Positions 23,135-36,122 of a DNA stretch of 64,000 nucleotides are shown here, piece after piece. The notes beneath the pieces were generated by a model. It was not told the DNA's origin, did not search any database, and saw only the letters and a list, made by a program, of their open reading frames with translations. The stretch's first letter is position 1, and each line of letters opens with the position of its first letter. The DNA is from Sporobolomyces roseus (taxonomy: Eukaryota > Basidiomycota > Microbotryomycetes > Sporidiobolales > Sporidiobolaceae): positions 2,046,001-2,110,000 of the forward strand of contig JADILM010000003.1 of the NCBI GenBank assembly GCA_016617785.1. Reading direction: 5' to 3'. Made by a program: the position numbers and the translations under genes.

Positions 23135-26100
23135 ATGTCTCTTTTTCGGCGTAAGAAGAGTACGAAACAGCTTTCATCCACCGACTCTTCGCCCTTGCCT
23201 CGCTCTTCATCCGGTTCTTTCCTCTCATCTTCACGGCGATCTACTCCACTCTCAACTCCTCCAACTCTTCACGTAGACGATTTCGGACGACCAGTAGACC
23301 GCCCAGCATTCTCTACACAATCGCTCAATCGTAGCCCGAGAGATCTGGGTGCGCCGTTCGGTGAAGGGTTTGGAGTGGGCGAGGATGGTCAATCAACTAA
23401 TGGAGGCAATCAGGAGATGCAGTTGCTTTATGGCTATGCCCCCCTCGCTACTACACTCGAATTCGGGATCGCGACAGTAGAGGACATCGTCAGCAAGTGC
23501 GCCGTCGAAATTCGCCAGAGAGGTAAGTCTGTCGATTGGAAATCGAAGTAGGACGCTGCTAATCCATGAGAGGACAGGTCTCGATACACCGTTGATCATG
23601 TCGAGTACTGCACTGGATACTTCAATGGAAGGAGTCTGCTCCCTCATCAGATCTTACCTCGAAGATTCGAAAACTTGGGAACATGGTGAGCTCCCCTCCC
23701 CATACTCTCAATCTACTTCGTTTCTCGCTCACACCTAGCGACTGTACAGATCTTCAGTTTGCGGCACCGCTCTCTGTCGGAGCTTTCATCAAATGGGGGC
23801 TTGCACGACTAGTGAACGATCAAGGAGGAAGAGGGTTTCTCAGTTGGGAAGCTTACAAGGACTTCAAGAACGCAGAGAAAGGTATTTTGAGGGTCATGAA
23901 CTATCTAAACGTGCGCGTCGTGCTGATAGCTTTATCCTTTCCTGGTACAGCTCGAGGATTCCAACCGAAAAGTTGTACCATGTATCTGATCGCCCGATTA
24001 CCTTCAGGTAATGGACGACTACTGTACGTTCGCTCTCTTCCAACTTCTCTCGCCAGCTCTTCGATGTTGATGGAGGGCAGATTGTACAGAGCATCTCTCC
24101 TGTCCCTCTTCTCGAGTATCGCAGCTCATTCCGGCAAGAATGGCATGCCACCTCGACGACTCGCCAGTCTCTTCTCTCCCTACATCTTTGGCCTCGTCGA
24201 CGATCAAAACTTCGATCAAACCTACGACGAATGGCAGAGAGCGACCGACGCTACCGAACATATTATCTTGAGTTATGTACGTTTTCTTGCTTTCCGCTCT
24301 CCTGTTTCAACTTGCTGACATCGTCTGTATTCGGTAGATCCGAGATCAACAAGCTGACGGACCTTTACCGACCTTCCTGGAGAAGTTCGTGATTGGCTAC
24401 CCATCAATACTCAATATCTCATGGGTTGGCGCACCTCCGAAAGTGCCTGATGGAGCACGAACGGAAGAAGTGACTCGAGTTCGACGGTTGACACGATTCC
24501 ATTCGAGGAATCTCATTGCAAGTGCAGGCACTTGGGAAGTCCCTCATTCGGCCTCATGGCAACTCTTCTTCAACTCCTCACCTTCGCTCTCTGCTTCTAC
24601 ATCTTCGACTTCCGCTCACACTCCAGTCTACTCTTCCGCTTATCGACATCTGCTCAACATTCGATCAAATTCGGGATTGGACGATGATTACGAGGAAGAG
24701 AACGAGACTGGGAGATACAAGACGAGAATAGATAAGGAATGGAGCAAATTCGGAGAGCTCGGATTCTCGGATGTTGATGAGAAGAAGCTCGAGTTTGATT
24801 TGACAGAGGGAGAAAGAGCGGTACAACCTGTCCCTCAGAATTCAATGGATTGGGTGAGTCGCTTGATTCTTTCAGTCTCTTTTCGTCTCAAAAGCTGAAT
24901 GATTCAGAACTTTACAGAACACGTTTGAATCGAGTGGTTTCGCTGGTCGAGAACTCTTCGCACCCAACGATCTCGTCTTCCAACACTCCCTCAATCAACG
25001 AGTCAACACTTGGCCATCAGCCGCAAAATCCCTTAACGACCGATTACGAGCTACCGAAAAACTCCTCCCTGCTTTCCCTTACGACACGACACCTCACGAA
25101 GAACCTCGCTTGACGGTCGACAGTCTGTTCTTCGAAGCATGGGCAGATGTACTCGTTGGAGGAGGTTGGGCGAGAGATGAGTTGAAAGAGAGTAGTTTCG
25201 CGTTGATTCAGTGGAGGAGTCGACCTAGACCGGGAGATATGGTCAAGAATCGATCACCGAGATCGCCGGGTAGTGCTGGGGACTCGAGAACGGAGGATCG
25301 ATGGGTGCTGGTCGAAGAATTCGTGCCAAAGGAGTATCGAGAAGCATTGACGGATCCAAAGGTTCGCTACAATTCCATTCCCAAGCAGTACTCAATTACT
25401 CACGCTTCCAAGGTCTCGTGCGGACAGGTCAAGAAAGCGCCGAAACGGATATCCTTCCTTCGAACCGTTCGACGTAAGAACACAGTTTCCTCAAAACCTC
25501 CTCCGAATGCAGCCGTTCTCCTCTCTCCTCCTCTCGCTTCATCCCGTACAGCCGGTATCAGCAACACTTCCGCTTCAGCTACATCATCACCTCGCAGTTT
25601 ACGACCGATCGACGAATCAGTCTTCACGAACGAGAATGCTCAAACTACGAAACTCTCCCTATCGAGCCCACATCTCGAACGAAATAGCTACGCTACTGGC
25701 CCTCCAACCTCCTATGCTCCTTCTGTCGTCTCGACTGCCGTCGCGAACGATGGACACGCGGCCCTCTCGACTCTCAGCCTAGCAGATTCGCAACATCAAC
25801 CTCATGACGGTCACTTCCGACATCGATCCAACACCCCTCCTCCTCCAGTACCTGCACATAATATCTACGGTATCTACGGTATGAACGGAGGCGATCAACC
25901 GAAGACGCATAAGAGAGGTTTCTTGGCTAGGATCAATACTATGAGGAATAGGGAGAAGAGTCGGAATGGCGGAGAAGGAGCTTTCGCCCCGCCTGACATG
26001 TCGAGCGAGATCAACAATTCCTCTGTCGACTCTTTCCCTCCACCACAAGTCGCTTCGAACGCGATCGTGCCAGATTGGACAGATGCAAGGGTGAGTCTTT

Positions 26101-26730
26101 CGTCTTTTCCACCGTTTTCCGACTCGATTCGCTGATCTAGAACCTTTCCACAGCCCAACGCACCTCCTGTTCTCGGTGCTGTGGTCTCTTCATTCCCTCC
26201 GACGCCTCCTCCGAAGTCAAACGGAGTTCAGAATGGAGAGTCAGCTCACTTGCGTGATCCCGCTGTTTACTCGCGAAATCTCGATAGCTCTCGCATGTCT
26301 ACGATGACAACCTCAACAAATCCTTACGGAGGAATGGACGATTCGAGCCCTACGGTCGAGCGTGAAGAAGGGCAGGTGATGTTCCGAGGATCAAGGAGTT
26401 ACGAGAATGGATTGAGCGAAGTTGCTGATGGTTCGCATCGAGAAGAGGAGGAAATAATGGCTGCTCAACCACGACAACATCCTAGCATGTCAACCGATTT
26501 ACCTGTGAGTCATTTCATCACTCGCGTTTGTTGATTGTGGCTCATCTCGCTTCGTCGTCATCAAGATTGAGGAAACGAATCCACGACAAACCTATCTCTC
26601 CGGTTCTTCCGCTTTCTCTTCTCGAGTAGCCAATATCGTCGGATTGTACGAACAACGAGATCGGCCGACTACGCAATCCGACGATGCCAGATCAACGCAA
26701 TACACAGCTTCCTCTCCTCGTCGGCCCTAA
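23135..26730 (+). CDS. MSB1/Mug8-domain polarity protein (RhoGAP-like fold)
   Basis: Nine exons: 23135..23522, 23578..23685, 23750..23881, 23951..24023, 24090..24276, 24338..24853, 24918..26090, 26154..26504, 26566..26730, giving 1030 residues. The domain begins near residue 95 with YGYAPLATTLEFGIATVEDI and continues GLDTPLIMSSTALDTSMEG, FLSWEAYKDFKNAEK, LFSSIAAHSGKNGMPPRRLA, LFSPYIFGLVDD and YDEWQRATDATEHIILSYIR. This is the MSB1/Mug8 pattern, a degenerate RhoGAP-like domain. The C-terminal half is low complexity (Ser/Pro-rich, with basic patches). Yeast Msb1 works with Cdc42 and Rho1 at sites of polarised growth. Intron 3 (23882..23950) has a GTATTTT donor but restores the family reading (FQPKSCTMYLIARLP). 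Confidence 0.83.
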
Positions 26731-27098
26731 AATATTCGATTCTTTCTACCTCTCATCCCTCTACTTTCTCACGCTTATGCTCACCCTACTACCCTTATAC
26801 TCAGTACCCATTCCCATTACTTATACCTCTGAATGTGTATATCTGACTTGGCTAGCTCGTTTGTCGTTTTTCTCTGGAATGCTTTCGTCGTTTACTCTCG
26901 CTACACTTGACAATGGCCTGTCTCGTCGCGCCGCCCCGCATGCCTGTACTGTAAGCTTGCATTTATGGCTCTAACAGAAGAGAGGAGAAGTTGCGAAAAA
27001 CGAGAGCTCCTTTCTTCCCGGACCGCTCGCTCCCCTTTCTCCTTCGATTGCTCCAAATTCAAGATTCCTGATGACTCGCCTTTATCAATGTTATCCAC
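26731..27098. other. Intergenic between MSB1-domain gene and formin gene
   Basis: Both flanking genes are on the + strand, so this contains the 3' UTR of the first and the promoter of the second. Nothing else identifiable. Confidence 0.5.
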
Positions 27099-30000
27099 AT
27101 GAGCAAACAACTCGTACAAGTATGCCTATCAGGACCAGCTTCATCAGTACACGCTACATTCATCGATCTCTCTGCTTCAATCAACCAACTCATCAAACAA
27201 CTCCTCGATGAAAATGGACCTCAAATCAGGAGAGCAGTTTGTGGGAAAAGCTCAGTGGTGGATGGTGAGATAGATATAGATCAATGCATGGTTCAGAGAG
27301 TTATCAAGTCAGGTCAGAACCGAGATTGGACTGAAGAAGAGTTGGAACAGTTGGATCAAGGTGCGCACACCTCTCTTGATGAACCTTTGTTGCATTCGTA
27401 CTGATTCAAGAGTATGTATAGGACTCATTGAACCCGAGACAACGATTCAAGAAGCCCTCTCTACAACTGGAATCGAACCAAATCAATCAACTTCGCCTCG
27501 TCCCGATCAACCACAACGCCAATTCTCCGATTTCGTACTCACGCAACATCTCCAATCTCCCTCTCTTCGACTCTGCTACTTGCCAAACTCGGTTGAAGTC
27601 GAGTTCCAGCACATTCCGGGTTTCCCAGAAGGTTGGAAATGGAAAATGTTCATTGCGGCAGAGATGACGGCGGGAGAAACGGTGGAAGCTATAGTTGAAG
27701 AGTTGGGAGTACGGAAGGTCGTCATACAAGGTCATAAAACAGCGAGAGTAGAATACGTCGTTCAAATCATCGATTCGAACGGTGGTGAGTTTCGCTTTCT
27801 TACACTTTTCGTCGTGTATTCGGCTGAATTGACTCTCTAATAGCTGCACAAACCTTGACTGCTCCTACTCGACTACTCACTCACCTCCAAAAGCTCTTCC
27901 CTTCATCGACCAATCTTTCAATCCGATTCACCGTTTCTGCCTCCTGGCTAAAAAAAGCTGGAACAGTTGCGTTCGCCATCTCTGGACCTCACCATTCGTC
28001 ATCCTCGTCAGCTTCAAACGAGTCTTCAAGCTCTTCGAAAGGTCGAATCACGAGTCGAGATGGAGGAGGATGGAGACCTAGCAGTTTGTTCGGAGGATGG
28101 GGAAGCGAGAAGGCTTCACCAATCGAACCCGAGATTAGCGAGCTGGTTGTTCAGGAGGGCGACGCCGATACAACTATCAGGGCCGAGGGTGACGACGAGG
28201 AAGAGGGTGGAGATACGATCAAAGGAGAGAAAGGAACATCAATCTTAACGTCTCCCCCAGCTTCAAGTCTCGCCTCTCGCAACGGATCAACCATGAATCG
28301 AACAAGACTGTCTGCTCTCTTCACCGATTGGATCGCACCTGAGGCTACACCTCAAACACCAAGTTCGCCAGATTCGAAAACCAGAATCGTGGGAGGACCT
28401 CGACCAATGGCAATGGATCTGAGCAAACGATTCTCGAGCTTTACTCCCGGAGATCGAGCTTCGATGTTGAGTCTGCAGGAGAATCTGCGAGAAGAGGAAG
28501 AAGAGGAGGAACTCGGTAATGTTACAGAAGAACTCGAATCGCTCATGGTCAGTTTCCTATTCCTCTCTTTCTCTCAATGCACTTTCAGCTGACACGGTCG
28601 CCCTATAGGATGATCTCGGCATGAAAGAAGCACAACGAGGAGCTATGCGACAACTTCCGGATGATCGAAAACGATTCCTCGTTCTTCAGCATCGACAATC
28701 TCACCCTCAACCCGTCGAACCTTTACGAGCGACCAAAACCGGCCCATCCGACGAAGGCCTCCTATCGAACGTCAAACGTTTCTCTCTCGCTACTGTAGGA
28801 TGGGGAGCGCCTGTCCCTGACGAACCTGCGACTCCTCCCGTTCGACCCGTCACAACTTTCGGTTCTTCGATATCGAGTCAAGCAATGTTGACCACCTCGT
28901 CTCGACCATCTTCTCCACCTCATTCGGTGGTACAAGCACAACCTACTGGATCTTCGTGGAGCTCTTGGTGGTCAACAACTTCGACTGCTACTGGAACTGG
29001 TCAGAACGGAGGAGAACGAGCGAAAGATACTCCTCAATTCTACGTCGATCAGATGAGCTCTACGTGAGTCTATCTCGTCGTGTCTCCTACTGTGACCATT
29101 TTGAACTGATTCATTTTCGCCATCGTCTTGACAGCAAAATTTCGCAACGAAGTCTAGTCAAACACCTTATCGCCCTTCGCGTTCGACTCTCGACTGCGAA
29201 GCTCTCGTGGACACAAGAGTTCCTAGGAATAGCGAAAGGTCTCGACGCTCTACAGAGTCTGCTCGGGAAGATTGCCCTCAAGAGAATCAATCGAGGTGAA
29301 ACGCCGACGGAGGAGGATCGAGCTGTTCAATCGGAGATACTCAAGTGCTTACGAGTGTTGATGAATACTGATGTAAGTCTGCTCTCGTATTGGTGACTTT
29401 TGGACTCCTCTGACGTATACATCGCTTCCCATAGATCGGTTTCAGTCAAGTCGTTTCTCACCCGAATCTCATCACCTATGTCACCTACACTCTATACACT
29501 ACCTCGAACAAACTTCGTGCTCTCGTCGCCGACGTTCTCGCGGCCCTTTGTGTCCTCTCTCTCGACGAAGGCCACAAAGCTGTTCTATCCGCTTTCTCCG
29601 ATGCGCGAATCGCTTACAACGAGAACTTCCGATTCGAGTTCCTCGTCGACAGTATCCGACTTCAAGAGCATCGAACAAAGGAAGGAGAGTCTGATGCGGG
29701 AATCGACGAGGAAGAAGCTGAACGAGAAGAGGATGAGGCGGGATTGTGGGAATACCGAACGGCTGCTATGTCTCTCGTCAACTCGATCGCGAATAGTCCG
29801 AATGATCTCGAGCAGAGGATGGTGTTGAGGGAGGAATTCGCTCGAAGAGGTTTGAACGAAGCGATGGCCGTGAGCTTTCCGACCTTTTCATCCGAGTTCC
29901 AATTAGGCTGACGGTTTCCCAAGATCACAGGGTCTACGCTATGTGAATCCTCCAGAATACTTCCTCACGCAACTCACTGTCTACACCGAGGAGCGACAAG

Positions 30001-33000
30001 AAGATCAAGAGGAGTTGCACGAGAGAACGGTTGGTCAATCTCGAAATGGGTGAGCCAATACTGCTTCACTTCTGTCTATCATTATCGCTGATCCCGTTAG
30101 ACAACCACCAGTGACTCGGAAGTACCGCTGTCCGACCTGATACGACTCGCTCACGAGCACGAAGAACTCTATCCGAAATTGGTCGATACCGTGAAGAAGT
30201 ACATCAAGGTCTTTGAGCGAAAAGACGTCGACGAGTGAGTCCAGTCTCTGATTCTCGAAGCAGCTTCGTCGCTGATCACGATCAGTGCAGGCATCTTCGA
30301 AACGATCTCATCACAGTTCTCGACAACTTCGTCGAACATGCTTCCCATCTCGAAGACTTCGATCAAGGCTGGCGAGTGTTCATGCGACAGTACCTCTCTT
30401 CAGTTCAGCATATCGTCGGACAACAAGCAATCATTCGTGCTTCTCGAATCGCCGATACTGCTGCGGTGCCAACAAGTTTCATCGAAGAATTGGAAACGTT
30501 GCGTTCGAAGGTGGACGAGCTGAGTGAGGAAAGGACGACGTTGAGGACTGAGCTGAATGAGCAAATCGCCGAGGTGAACATTCTGCGAGCTCTACCAGTC
30601 GAGCGCAATGTCGAACCTGGTGAAACAGTCAGTTCTCTCCCTCTTTCTCTCCCCTTTTCCGATATTAAAGTATCACTATTCTCGCAGTCTCCTAAATCCC
30701 CATCTCTCAAAGCTGGTGACAAAGAGGTAAGCTTTCCGGGCTTTACCTCAGACGATGTGATGATTCTGACTTTGCGATACTTTGTACAGAACTTCTCGGG
30801 AGTCATCTCTCGTCTCGTACAGAAGGAGAAGGAAGTGATTGAACTTCAGAACAAGCTTGCGAACATTGAACATTCTTCACGTGACGATTCCGATGCGAAG
30901 AAAGATCGGTCGAATCAGAACAAGCGGTGGGAGAACTTGCTTCAAGAGATCGGAACTTACAAGGTCAAGGTAAGTCGAGCTCCATGCTGTGTTGCGCAGA
31001 CTACTACTGACTTCTTTCTCGCAGATTGCAACTTTCGAAAACGAGATCGATTCCCGCGACAAGGAGATCAAATACCTCAAACGTACCCTCGAATCTGTCT
31101 ATTCTCGCTTTCAGTCTACCGTCGCCAACGCAGTCAATGGTCCTCCCCAGCTCCCATGGTCGAACTCCGCTAACGACATAGAGGCAGAAACCGATTCAAC
31201 CGCACCTCGCTTTATCGAAGCTATCGCTCAACGAGACGCTGAGATCGAATCACTCAAGCAGGAAGTCGTTGAGGCTCAAGAAGCTCTCAAGAAAGCTCAA
31301 CAGGTCGCACCTGTCTTCGCAAGACGAGCTCCTCCTCCTCCGGTTTCTTCCTCTCCGACGATTGCATCTTCACAAGCCGTCATCGCAGCTCAGAATCAAA
31401 TACCATGTATTCCGCCTCCTCCGCCCCCTCCTGCACCTCCTGCTTCAATACCTCCCGTTGTTTCACATCTTGCCTCGAAAGTGCAACTTCGAAAGCCGGT
31501 TCTCGATTCTTCCGCCAATTCAGCCGATTCCCCTGCTTCTCTCCCTCTCGCCTCTTCTTTTTCCCCTCCTATTCCCCCTCCCCCTCCGCCGCCCCCCGCT
31601 CCTGCTTTCAAAGCGGCGAAAGCTACTTCTCCATCGATTTCGAATTCAACGCCAGCCAAAACCTCCATTTCCGATAGTTCGCCTCCTGCAATCGCTCTTT
31701 CTAGACTCAATACGTCGACAAGCGCTTTAGCACCTCCCCCGCCTCCTCCTCCACCGGTTCCGATGCCTCCTTCGACAGCGTCTAATCCTCGACCGCTGAA
31801 AGTCAAGCCGAAAGTGCCCGCGAAGAAGATGAAGGTGAGCATTCTTTTTTCCTTTCATGTACTGCACATGAACTGACGATATCGTATGCAGCCGTTCTTC
31901 TGGACGAAGCTCCCCGCAACTCGAGTAGGTCAAACGATTTGGGCTGAAAATGAGATCCCGCAACTCGACCTGCCAGATCTCGAGAAGGAGTTCGAAGTTG
32001 GAGCACCTTTGATTCGAGCCGCACAAGTTGACGCAAAGGTCAAGAAGAAGAAGGAAGTTGCGACGTTGCTAGGTCATACTCGAGCGCAAAACATCTGTGA
32101 GTTTCTCGCCAGTCGTTCACACGCGAAACTAGCTCACATCTCTCGCATTATCCGACAGCCATCATGCTTGCTCGACTACGTATGCCTCACTCCGCCGTTC
32201 GAAGCGCTCTTCTGCGACTCGACGATCAGCAACTCTCTGTCGACAATCTCAGCTCACTCAAGCACTTTTGTCCGACGCAGGATGAGGTGAGTATCTTGCT
32301 TGACAGCTCATCAAGAGGAGCAGCTCTGATACTCACTTGCTTACAGATCGATGCTCTGCGCACTTTCGAAGGCGACGTTACGACTCTGACAGCAGCTGAT
32401 CAATTCTTCAACGAGGTAAAGATCTCTGCTTCTCACTCTGGTTGACGTTGGCTAATCTTCTTCGACTCGCAGCTCACCATCTTTCCTCGACTAGGAGAAC
32501 GCCTCACGTCGATGTTGTATCGTCGAAAACTCGAGATGGAGATGGAGGAACTCAAACCGGATCTCACGATTCTTCGATCCGCTGCGACCGAGCTTCGCGA
32601 CTCACAACGCTTTAAGAAGCTACTACAAACTGTTCTCGCCATCGGTAACAGCCTCAACGCATCTACATTCAGAGGTGGAGCGACAGGTTTCTCGCTGGAT
32701 TCTCTTCTCAAGGTCAGTCTCGTTTCATTCCCGTCCTCCGTTACGATACGACTGACACTATCCGACTGAGATCTAGCTACGAGATACTAAATCAGCTAGC
32801 GCTTCTCCAGCTACTCCTACTCTGCTGCACTACCTCGTTCGCGTTATTCATCGGAATGATTCCGCTTTGATCGAATTCCTCGATGAGATCCCTCATCTCG
32901 AAGCTGCTTCTCGTAGTGAGCCTCTCGACCGAACGTCACTCTCTGATCAACGTGTAACTGATCCGTTCTACTCTAGTCTCGACTTCAACTGTCATGCAAA

Positions 33001-33756
33001 CCGTTCATTCGCTAGTATCTGGCGCTGCACAAGTCCAGGAAGAGCTCGAAACATTGCAAAGTCTCGGATCGCTGCCTTCTGGCGATTCCTTCATCGAGGT
33101 CATGCAAGTGAGTCGTAGAACTTCATCATATCGATCTCTCCTTCTCTAAGGTAAGCTAACATCGATCTACGCCAACAGCAATTCCTTCGACATGCTACAC
33201 CCGCAATGAACGCACTTTCGACGCTAGGCAAGACTCTCGATGAAGAACTCAAGTCTACCATCTCGTACTTTGGCGAAGATCCCGCTCAAACGAAACCCGA
33301 AGAACTATTCGATCTCGTCGCTCAATTCTCGTCTGCACTATCAGTAGGTCACATTCTGTGCTTCACGTCGCGAGGACTTGCTGACTCTCCATTTCGGTGA
33401 CAGCGCGCAAACGCCGAGGTCAGAACGTTCGATGAAAAGGCCGCCGCTTCTGCTACCAAACCTGATCAAACATCGCCATCGTCGCATACTTCGGCAAGCT
33501 CCACAAGACCACCGCAGACCCCTCCACCTCGTACCCCTACGAAAGTGAGTCCGGTTCGCATTTCTTCTGTGCTCACGAGTCAAGCTGATCTTGCTTTCGA
33601 CAACAGAACTCTTCGCTGACGCCCTCTCATCTCGGTTCTGTCGAGCGAGGTCGATTCGACTCTGCTATTCGCGAGCTTCGCAACGGTACCTCGCGACGAC
33701 AACGCTCGACAGCAGACCGAGATCGACCTCTCTCTCGCATATTCTTGTCTTCTTAA
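27099..33756 (+). CDS. Diaphanous-related formin (Bni1/SepA type)
   Basis: Twenty-one exons, starts/ends: 27099..27360, 27422..27784, 27844..28547, 28609..29063, 29135..29372, 29435..29869, 29931..30049, 30112..30234, 30291..30627, 30688..30726, 30790..30969, 31025..31834, 31892..32096, 32159..32286, 32347..32415, 32473..32712, 32777..32915, 32977..33107, 33179..33343, 33404..33544, 33607..33756, closing to 1810 residues. Order of parts: an N-terminal Ras/ubiquitin-like looking region; a Rho-binding/FH3 block (WTQEFLGIAKGLDALQSLL, VLMNTDIGFSQVV, LRALVADVLAALCVLS); coiled coil; FH1 with several polyproline runs (about 1187-1340); FH2 from PFFWTKLPATRVGQTIW (about 1356) through LQTVLAIGNSLNA to about 1714; and a DAD-like end SAIRELRNGTSRRQRS. 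Formins nucleate linear actin for cables and the contractile ring and are released from autoinhibition by Rho GTPases. The exon 7/8 junction has an alternative acceptor at 30100; the chosen one keeps the frame with a GTGAGC donor. Confidence 0.9.
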
Positions 33757-33949
33757 CCTGTTCGTACTCTCTGTTGAAATATCGTCTTACTGTATCAAGG
33801 GGATGGAAGGAGACGAGTGGTCACCAGAGGCGGGGAGTGTGGCTCGCCAGAATGGAACACTCTGTAGTCCGATTCCGTAAACGAGGATTTACAAGCAACA
33901 AAGACATCAAGCGAACAATGATCAACGACAAAACAGACGGCCCCGCCAC

Positions 33950-34369
33950 CTAGATCCCATACGGTTTCAAGGCTACACTCATCCTCTTGTCCGCTTCGAT
34001 CAACTCCTTTCTCTTCTTTTCTAACTTCTCTTGCTTCTTCCTCTCCTTCTCAATCATCTTCACTTCTACATCCTTGCAGTACAGATCCTCCTCTAGAGCT
34101 TGACGGTAAGGAGGAGGAGGGGAAGAACAGTCGTTCCTATCGTTTCCTTCGAGGGTGAAAGTATTCTCCTTCTCAGTTTCGATCCATTCCACTTCAATTG
34201 GTAGTTGCTTCTTATCCTTATTACTCGGAGTAGACTTCGGTGAAGATAAGGAGGAGGGACGGAAGAATGCTCTAAGACGAGATGAAGAAGGAAGAGGGAG
34301 AACGACGGAGGAGGATCGAGAAGGGTGAGAGAAATGGTTTGGACCAAGAGGGTAGGTGGATGCGTTCAT
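33950..34369 (-). CDS. Small uncharacterised protein with PPPPY motif and basic coiled C-terminus
   Basis: Single exon. From the ATG at 34369 it gives 139 residues (MNASTYPLGPNH...); an in-frame ATG at 34648 would give 232, but the extra part is low complexity, so the shorter start is preferred. Visible parts are a Ser/Arg/Pro-rich N-terminus, LPIEVEWIETEKENTF, a CSSPPPPYRQALEED segment with a PPxY WW-domain-ligand motif, then a lysine/glutamate-rich helix with KERKKQEKLEKKRKEL that may form a coiled coil, ending in SVALKPYGI. I recognise no family. A PPxY motif in such a small protein suggests an adaptor for a Rsp5-type ubiquitin ligase, which is inference only. It converges with the formin gene, 193 bases apart. 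Confidence 0.6.
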   Translation of the reverse strand: MNASTYPLGPNHFSHPSRSSSVVLPLPSSSRLRAFFRPSSLSSPKSTPSNKDKKQLPIEVEWIETEKENTFTLEGNDRNDCSSPPPPYRQALEEDLYCKDVEVKMIEKERKKQEKLEKKRKELIEADKRMSVALKPYGI

Positions 34370-34989
34370 TCTGGAGAGTGTGAGAGGCTGGGTCGGAGTC
34401 TGAGGTGGGGAAGCCCGAGGTTCGAGGTTTGAGAGGGAATTGAAAGTCTGGAGGGGAGAAGCGAAGATGAGAAGAGAGAGAGGAGAACAGCTCTTCACAT
34501 CCTCTTTATTCCTCTTTATTCGTCGTCGGGATGTGAAAAGTGAAGGAGGATGAGGGATGAGATGGGTGAGTGGTAAAAAGGGGTCTGTGCGAAAGAGAGG
34601 GGAATAGGAGGGGAGGGAGGGCTCTTCCTCTTCCTTCTCACATCTCATAAACAACGAGTGATAGACTGTAGAGTGATTGAAGGGATAGTGTGTCAATCAA
34701 GGTGAGTCCTAGCTGTTCTCTTCCTCTCGAACTGTTCCTCGGATCGATTGTGCTGACCATCTATCTCTCTCCCTTCATCATTCCGACTCACCAACTGCTC
34801 AGAGTAGACACAGGCTAGTTGGATCAAGTATCGAGGATCAGTCGAAATCACCAGCAGAAACAGAAGCTGGTCAGTCTCGACTTTTCCTCCTTTCTCTTCT
34901 TCTTATTCTCCAAAGTCGCTGACTGAATTCTCGTTTTCATGACAGCCTCTCCATCTTCATCAGTATATCGATCCACTCCGATTATCAGC
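34370..34989. promoter_or_regulatory. Divergent promoter region with a probable 5' UTR intron
   Basis: Upstream of the first F-box gene there is a good intron-like stretch, donor GTCAGT at 34870, CTGACTGA branch-like sequence and acceptor GACAG at 34945. It would place an exon/intron boundary in the 5' UTR of that gene. An ATG at 34939 falls inside this intron and was not used as start. The left part is the promoter side of the small minus-strand protein. Confidence 0.5.
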
Positions 34990-36122
34990 ATGTCAATTCA
35001 CTCTCTCCCACCTGAACTCCTCCTCGACACATTCCGCATCGCAGTCGACCCGTTCCCTCAAGACGACTATCTCGGCGTCGACTACAGTAACAACCTTCGC
35101 TCATTCGCTCTCGTCCACCCAAGTTGGACTAGTCTCGCGCAATCTCAACTGGCAAAGTCGATCTGGCTACCGTCCAAGACTATTCGAAACGAGAAAACCT
35201 TTGCTACACCCGAAAAGGCCCCTTTCAATGAGATGGAGACAACGCAGTTGTTTTGTCATTGTGCCGAAGTGAGTCTTCTGGAAGATGTCGCTGTGATGGA
35301 AAGGTTCAGAGGGATCAAGTATTTGAGCATCGACGTTGATGTATCGATTGCGACGATCTCAAAGTTCCCTCGTGAGTTCCCTATCGGTTCGCCATCTCTC
35401 TCTCAACTGTGGCTGATATGGTAATGATCATAGAGCTCGAGACTCTTCATATACGCAACGCTACCGTCTTCCTTATCGACACGCCCGACCTTTCCTTCCC
35501 AAATCTCAACCGACTCGTACTTTCCGATACAGCCAGAATAGAAGGAGACGACTCTGACTACGCCGCTGTATTCAATGCTAGGATTATGCCCAAGCTCGCT
35601 CATCTTGCACTGGACTGCCACGGACTTCGAGGAGCGGAAATGCTGGAACCCTTCATCAAACACGTCCTCCCCCTCGCTCGATCTCTCGCTTTCAATCGAA
35701 GCAACTACGGACCAGGTGACCTTGAAGCGTACTCAATGATTATGTCGGAGGCCCAACTATCCCCTAAACTCGAACACCTCTCTGTCGCCGTCGATTCCGA
35801 AGGACTCTCTCTGCGAATCCTATTTGAGGATTCACCAAACCTCAAGCTCAACACGCTACACCTTTCTGGAGATGAGCTCGGAACGAGGGAGACAGCTGAG
35901 CAACTGGTTATGATTGGAAAGGGGAAGCACGAATCGATCAAAGTCGAAAAGGTGGTACTCTACGGTCACACAAGGGAGAGCCCTGGTCATAATTACTCGG
36001 CGAAAGAGCTTGAAGCGTTCACTTGGGTCAGTCGAGGAGGATTTAGATGCGGCTTCTTCGAAATGGAGTGTCCCCCTTTTGAGGATTTCGACGGAAGTTA
36101 TCATTCTGTGAACCTTGTCTAG
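34990..36122 (+). CDS. F-box/leucine-rich-type protein, array copy 1
   Basis: Two exons, 34990..35371 and 35434..36122, 356 residues. The start follows the paralogues (M-S-...-LPPEL). An F-box-like N-terminus (SIHSLPPELLLDTFRIAV, LRSFALVHPSWTSLAQSQL) is followed by irregular leucine-rich segments (LETLHIRNATVFL, LSFPNLNRLVLSD, MPKLAHLALDCHG, SPKLEHLSVAV, LNTLHLSGDE, IKVEKVVLYGHT) and the family's C-terminal signature PPFEDFDG. F-box proteins usually act as substrate receptors of SCF ubiquitin ligases, the leucine-rich part binding the target. No target can be predicted. Compared with the other copies the stop after FDGR is lost and the protein runs on for seven residues (YHSVNLV). The single intron sits after codon 127 in phase 1, as in every copy. 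Confidence 0.75.

Noticed and set aside
24001..24089. Reading the MSB1-domain gene straight through 23882-24318 as one ORF
   Set aside because: The open frame contains intron-like segments with donor, branch site and acceptor; removing 23882..23950 and 24024..24089 restores the family sequence.
31396..31842. Glycine-rich ORF on the minus strand
   Set aside because: It is the antisense of the polyproline FH1 region of the formin.
34450..34696. Extension of the small PPPY protein to the full 248-residue ORF
   Set aside because: The ORF begins at a TTG codon and its upstream part is low-complexity; only ATG starts at 34648 or 34369 are plausible.
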